From Seminavis robusta (taxonomy: Eukaryota; Bacillariophyta; Bacillariophyceae; Naviculales; Naviculaceae), in NCBI GenBank assembly GCA_903772945.1, contig CAICTM010000203.1:1-64000 (forward strand): a stretch of 64,000 bases of DNA, in the 5' to 3' direction. A model generated the notes under the pieces. It saw only the letters and a program-made list of their open reading frames with translations, was not told the DNA's origin and ran no database searches. This document shows positions 63,901 to 64,000 of the stretch, piece by piece. The position numbers were made by a program, and so were the translations under genes. The first letter of the stretch is position 1. Every line of letters starts with the position of its first letter.

Positions 63901-64000
63901 GAAGTCGGTGACAAAGGATTCCCACGTCTCTGCCTTCGAGTAGGCTGAGCAAAGATTTTGGACCAACGTACCTAGTCTGTCATTTCGGATTGATCTGGTA
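60950..64000 (-). mobile_element. DIRS-like tyrosine-recombinase retroelement (fossil or near-whole, cut by window edge)
   Basis: On the minus strand the parts come in DIRS order. A reverse transcriptase lies at about 62950-63970 (LCKHDIKDGFYRM and VFVDD motifs). An RNase H-like region follows at about 61950-62810 (ATDAAKAGMGG, SDNTPAVSR). A tyrosine recombinase comes last at about 60950-61750 (LAFFWLLHPAEYL, ending SARSLRPGGA). DIRS elements integrate through the recombinase instead of a DDE integrase. The 5' part with gag lies beyond the right edge. The coding frame appears interrupted, with probably a few breaks, so it looks inactive. The clear motifs suggest modest age. Confidence 0.75.

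Overview
The window looks like nuclear DNA of a photosynthetic stramenopile, most likely a pennate diatom. Genes are compact, with short GT-AG introns of about 58-121 bp. There is a PsbP-type photosystem II protein with an N-terminus built for a secondary plastid and the thylakoid lumen. Other diatom-like features are a long leucine-rich-repeat membrane protein, a von Willebrand D-type secreted protein, several S1 proteases, a small protein with the diatom-type VxFxxxxxVxxY motif, and intergenic DNA rich in short palindromes (GTACCGGTAC, CTAGCTAG). The species is inferred from gene content only.

Layout. 0-2.8 kb: edge of a Ty1/copia-type fossil and diverged repeats. 2.8-8.7 kb: a glycine-zipper DUF1269-like protein, a two-exon protein of unknown function with an E2F-like site upstream, and an AhpD/CMD-like protein. 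11-17.4 kb: an ABCG half-transporter (3 exons), a two-repeat protein of unknown fold, and PsbP (3 exons). 17.5-22.6 kb: a large DDB1 gene on the minus strand with two apparent single-base frame breaks. 23-28 kb: three S1-family proteases, two of which lack the catalytic histidine while the third keeps the full triad and a membrane anchor. 28.7-30.3 kb: a four-exon secreted vWFD-like protein, followed by a ~120-bp tandem repeat. 32-41 kb: a membrane protein with a phytanoyl-CoA-dioxygenase-like domain and a Tudor-like tail, a small motif protein, a foldback element, a TatD-like hydrolase and an SMP-30/NHL-like membrane protein. 41-44.5 kb: a Crinkler/RHS-type remnant and a fourth S1 protease with a C-terminal membrane anchor. 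45-51.4 kb: a divergent pair, the LRR membrane protein and an M20 aminoacylase-1-like enzyme. 52.7-57.8 kb: a five-exon secreted nucleoside 2-deoxyribosyltransferase-like gene and an eight-exon secreted protein with cysteine-rich modules and a ricin-B-type lectin tail. 57.8-61 kb: repeat-rich DNA with a short inverted-repeat transposon. 61-64 kb: a DIRS-like tyrosine-recombinase retroelement that runs off the right edge.

The genes do not form one pathway. A common theme is secretion or cell-surface location: proteases, vWFD, LRR, lectin, deoxyribosyltransferase and the NHL-like protein. The exon structures were rebuilt by hand from splice signals, reading phase and family motifs. The strongest points for follow-up are the paired His-less proteases, the lectin architecture, the dioxygenase-Tudor membrane fusion, the DDB1 frame breaks and the two TA-flanked inverted-repeat elements that share CTACGG termini. 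I saw no tRNA, rRNA or CRISPR array. No clearly new multi-gene system is evident.
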